Origin: Bacteroidales bacterium
GTDB taxonomy: Bacteria; Bacteroidota; Bacteroidia; Bacteroidales; UBA3663
DNA length: 9,072 nt
NCBI GenBank assembly: GCA_004557315.1
Contig: SFEH01000088.1
Location: 1 to 9,072, forward strand
Direction of reading: 5' to 3'
In this document: one piece after another, positions 7,027-9,072 of the stretch
Position numbering within the stretch: position 1 is the first letter of the stretch
How the letters are laid out: every line of letters starts with the position of its first letter
Translations under genes and position numbers: made by a program
Notes under the pieces: model-generated
Databases searched by the model: none
What the model was told of the DNA's origin: nothing
What the model saw: the letters and a program-made list of their open reading frames with translations, nothing else

Positions 7027-8481
7027 TTAGAAAGCCTTGAGCAAAGCAGTAAGGTATGTCCAGAACCTTACCACCGATTCTGTCTCCACACTCTCTTGCG
7101 GGCTGTGTGGATGATGGATAGTCGGACCAAAACTAACTATATCGAGTTTTGGATAATGAGCACCTATGATGCCACATTCAAGACCACAATGCACGCTATT
7201 GACCTTCATCTCCGTGCCGAAGGTCTCACGATAGACAGAGAGTGACTTGGCAAGGAGCGGAGAAGTCCTTGGCAGCTCCCAGCCTGGATAAGGTGCATCG
7301 AATTCTACCCTTGCGCCTCCCAAGATGAACGCACTCTGCAATGAGCTGGCAAGATATCGCTTCATCTCCTCGTTCATGCTGCGAATCAGCATGACTGCAC
7401 GTGTCTCTTCAGGATCAGTTTCGAGCAAAGCAAGGTTGCTTGATGTCTCTACCACATCTGGCACATCAGGCGACATGCGGAAGACTCCGTTGAACGATGC
7501 TTCGATTGTATTTACGATGTCGTCCTGTATCTCTTCTGGCACAAGTGCCTCTGGCAAATCTGTCTCCTCTGCCACGAGTGTCACGCCTTCATCGATGCCT
7601 CTCAATTCAAAGCGGAAGAGCTCGTCATAATATGCAACCTCATCGAGCAGCTCCTCGACAGCATCACCTGGCACAGTGATCACAGCCTCACATTCGCGAG
7701 GAATAGCATTGCGGACGCTGCCTCCCTTGACCGATGCCAGACGAACTTCGAAATTGACGATGGCATGTTTGAGGAACCGCACCATAAGCTTGATGGCATT
7801 GCCTCGTCCATAATGTATATCCATTCCAGAATGCCCACCCTGCAATCCTCTTAACGTCAGCTTGAGTGCGACATCTCCTTCTGGCACAACTTCATCTTTC
7901 TTGTATTTGAAGCTTGCGCTCATATCGACAGCACCTGCACAGCCAATCATGAGCTCACCTTCTGTCTCAGTGTCAAGATTAAGCAGATACTGTCCTTTCA
8001 GCCAGTCATCCTGCATATTGTTTACTCCTGTCATACCTTTCTCTTCATCAACCGTAAAGAGACATTCGAGCGGGCCATGCTCAACCTCTTTGTCAACCAT
8101 CAGTGCAAGCATTGCAGCCACACCTATGCCATTGTCAGCACCAAGGGTTGTGCCATCAGCCATCATCAGTTCGGCATCTGGATATTCAGCATTGTCGCCC
8201 TTGGCAACAATATGTGTCCTGATAGGGTCTTTGACAAAGTCATGCTGTTTGTCGGCATTGCACAGCGGAACCATATCCATGTGCGCTTCGAGCACAACGA
8301 TAGGCGAATCTTCCTTTCCTTCAGTAGCAGGAATGCGCACAAGCACGTTGCCCGCAGCATCGACCTCCGGACTCAAGCCATTGTCGATTGCAACCTTCTT
8401 GATATGCTCCCTGATTGCGTCAAGATGTCCCGATGGATGAGGAACACTGCAGATACCTTCAAATTGTTTCCAGATTTCCAT
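7027..8481 (-). CDS. pepD: Aminoacyl-histidine dipeptidase (beta-Ala-His dipeptidase), M20 family
   Basis: PepD is a cytosolic two-zinc peptidase that hydrolyses Xaa-His dipeptides such as carnosine and other small dipeptides, releasing amino acids. The 484 residues match the usual length (about 485). The catalytic domain has the IC-S-PHPSGH N-terminal block (10-19), metal ligand His67 with Asp69 in EAHMDMVP, bridging Asp116 in LGADNGIG, the general base/ligand pair Glu146-Glu147 in VDEEKGMTG, Asp170 in LLNLDTE, and C-terminal His459 in PHSPQE. The inserted lid/dimerisation-type domain (about 205-400) carries RGLQGGHSGMDIHYGRGNA (211-229). HCGLECG is at 431-437. All metal-binding residues expected for the family are present. 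The start at 8481 is the only ATG after an in-frame stop (8496-8494), which is also the stop of the upstream membrane-protein gene 12 nt away, so the pair is likely co-transcribed. No signal peptide is seen. Confidence 0.96.
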   Translation of the reverse strand: MEIWKQFEGICSVPHPSGHLDAIREHIKKVAIDNGLSPEVDAAGNVLVRIPATEGKEDSPIVVLEAHMDMVPLCNADKQHDFVKDPIRTHIVAKGDNAEYPDAELMMADGTTLGADNGIGVAAMLALMVDKEVEHGPLECLFTVDEEKGMTGVNNMQDDWLKGQYLLNLDTETEGELMIGCAGAVDMSASFKYKKDEVVPEGDVALKLTLRGLQGGHSGMDIHYGRGNAIKLMVRFLKHAIVNFEVRLASVKGGSVRNAIPRECEAVITVPGDAVEELLDEVAYYDELFRFELRGIDEGVTLVAEETDLPEALVPEEIQDDIVNTIEASFNGVFRMSPDVPDVVETSSNLALLETDPEETRAVMLIRSMNEEMKRYLASSLQSAFILGGARVEFDAPYPGWELPRTSPLLAKSLSVYRETFGTEMKVNSVHCGLECGIIGAHYPKLDIVSFGPTIHHPHSPQESVETESVVRFWTYLTALLKAF

Positions 8482-8493
8482 AAAAAATAATGA

Positions 8494-9072
8494 TTAAGGA
8501 TTTACACTTTTATCTTTTCTGAATGCCACTACAACAAGGGCATATAGACCAAGCAGGAGCACAAAGCCTTCCTGAATGAGCCAATGCACCATCGCGAACG
8601 AAAAGGCTTCGGTCGTGCCTATGCCATAGAACCCAAGAGTGAGAATCACCATTGCGTGCCAGGCACCAAGCCCTCCCTGAACAGGAACCACGAGCGAAAG
8701 GCTGCCCATTATGAAGACCAAAAGAGCCTGTGTCGGACCAAGATGTGAGGTAAAATCAAAAAAGAAGAGTCCTGTATAGCTGTTCAGATAATACAATCCC
8801 CACAGAAGCAACGAATAAAACAGGTAGCTCCATTTATTAGGCAGTTCCTTCAGACTCAAGATTCCCGTCCACACATTCTTGAACAGTCCCATGACGTATT
8901 TATAGAGCCTGTTTTCAGCGAAAATCTTTTTGCAAATAAGCAAGGCTACAGCCACTATCACAATAGCGACATAGAATCTTGGCGAACAAACGAGATCGAC
9001 CATCCCTCCTCCGAATCGTCCATTGTCGCCAATGAGCTGGAAAAAGACATGGCTTTCGAACAAGAACGCTAC
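8494..9072 (-). CDS. Integral membrane protein, LPG-synthase transmembrane / flippase-like family, C-terminal part
   Basis: The frame is open to the right edge, so the start lies outside the window; 192 residues are visible. The sequence is strongly hydrophobic with about five membrane segments: FYVAIVIVAVALLIC, a Trp-Ser-Tyr to Phe-Phe-Phe segment, LLVFIMGSLSLVVPV, MVILTLGFYGIG, and the terminal segment around EGFVLLLGLYALVVVAF, followed by a basic tail (FRKDKSVNP). VPVQGGLGAWH resembles the conserved PxPGGxGxxE loop of the PF03706 family (UPF0104; the membrane part of MprF and AglD-like proteins), with His in place of the usual Glu. Stand-alone members lack the aminoacyl-transfer domain and are often thought to move or handle lipid-linked substrates; the function here is unknown. 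It is the first visible gene of the leftward operon with pepD and the GH2-like gene. Confidence 0.85.
   Translation of the reverse strand, partial: VAFLFESHVFFQLIGDNGRFGGGMVDLVCSPRFYVAIVIVAVALLICKKIFAENRLYKYVMGLFKNVWTGILSLKELPNKWSYLFYSLLLWGLYYLNSYTGLFFFDFTSHLGPTQALLVFIMGSLSLVVPVQGGLGAWHAMVILTLGFYGIGTTEAFSFAMVHWLIQEGFVLLLGLYALVVVAFRKDKSVNP

Noticed and set aside
7862..8440. A 192-codon Ser/Thr-rich open frame on the plus strand opposite pepD
   Set aside because: The composition is what the antisense of this coding sequence would produce, and pepD on the other strand is complete with all catalytic motifs.
1..9072. Search by eye for tRNA or rRNA genes, CRISPR arrays, insertion sequences, attachment sites and defence or toxin-antitoxin genes
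   Set aside because: Nearly all of the window is occupied by seven well-formed or partial protein genes, the gaps are at most 124 bp, and none contains repeat-spacer periodicity, a cloverleaf or terminal inverted repeats.

Overview
The window looks like an ordinary chromosomal segment from a member of the Bacteroidales, probably close to Prevotellaceae. Three things support this: promoter elements of the Bacteroidetes type (TAnnTTTG) directly upstream of start codons, few Shine-Dalgarno-like sites, and protein families typical of that order (a large exported GH2-like lipoprotein, an HflX with extra charged segments, and a radical SAM/TPR gene pair). The genus assignment is inference.

The left part (1-2553, all minus strand) reads from right to left. 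It holds a COG0731-type radical SAM iron-sulfur protein, then a tightly spaced exported tetratricopeptide-repeat protein, then the first nine codons of a further secreted protein or lipoprotein cut by the window edge. A 124 bp divergent promoter region (2554-2677) separates this operon from hflX on the plus strand (2678-4060). HflX is a ribosome-associated GTPase. Both divergent genes have a -7 element so close to the start codon that their mRNAs should be leaderless or nearly so.

hflX converges with the right-hand minus-strand operon across only 21 bp, and an imperfect hairpin spans the hflX stop codon and most of that gap. The right-hand operon reads from the right edge leftwards: the C-terminal part of an LPG-synthase-type integral membrane protein (PF03706-like), then pepD (aminoacyl-histidine dipeptidase, M20 family), then a 975-residue GH2-like glycoside hydrolase lipoprotein. 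The gaps are 12 and 17 nt, so co-transcription is likely, although the three functions (membrane lipid or flippase-like, cytosolic peptide hydrolysis, envelope glycan hydrolysis) do not form an obvious pathway.

Coding density is very high and no stretch longer than 300 bases lacks a gene. I found no tRNA, rRNA, CRISPR array, insertion sequence, phage gene, toxin-antitoxin pair or defence gene. I see no convincing sign of a new multi-gene system. The points most worth following up are the near-leaderless divergent promoters, the convergent hairpin, the two charged insertions in HflX, the unassigned radical SAM/TPR pair, and the glycoside hydrolase lying outside any visible polysaccharide utilisation locus.
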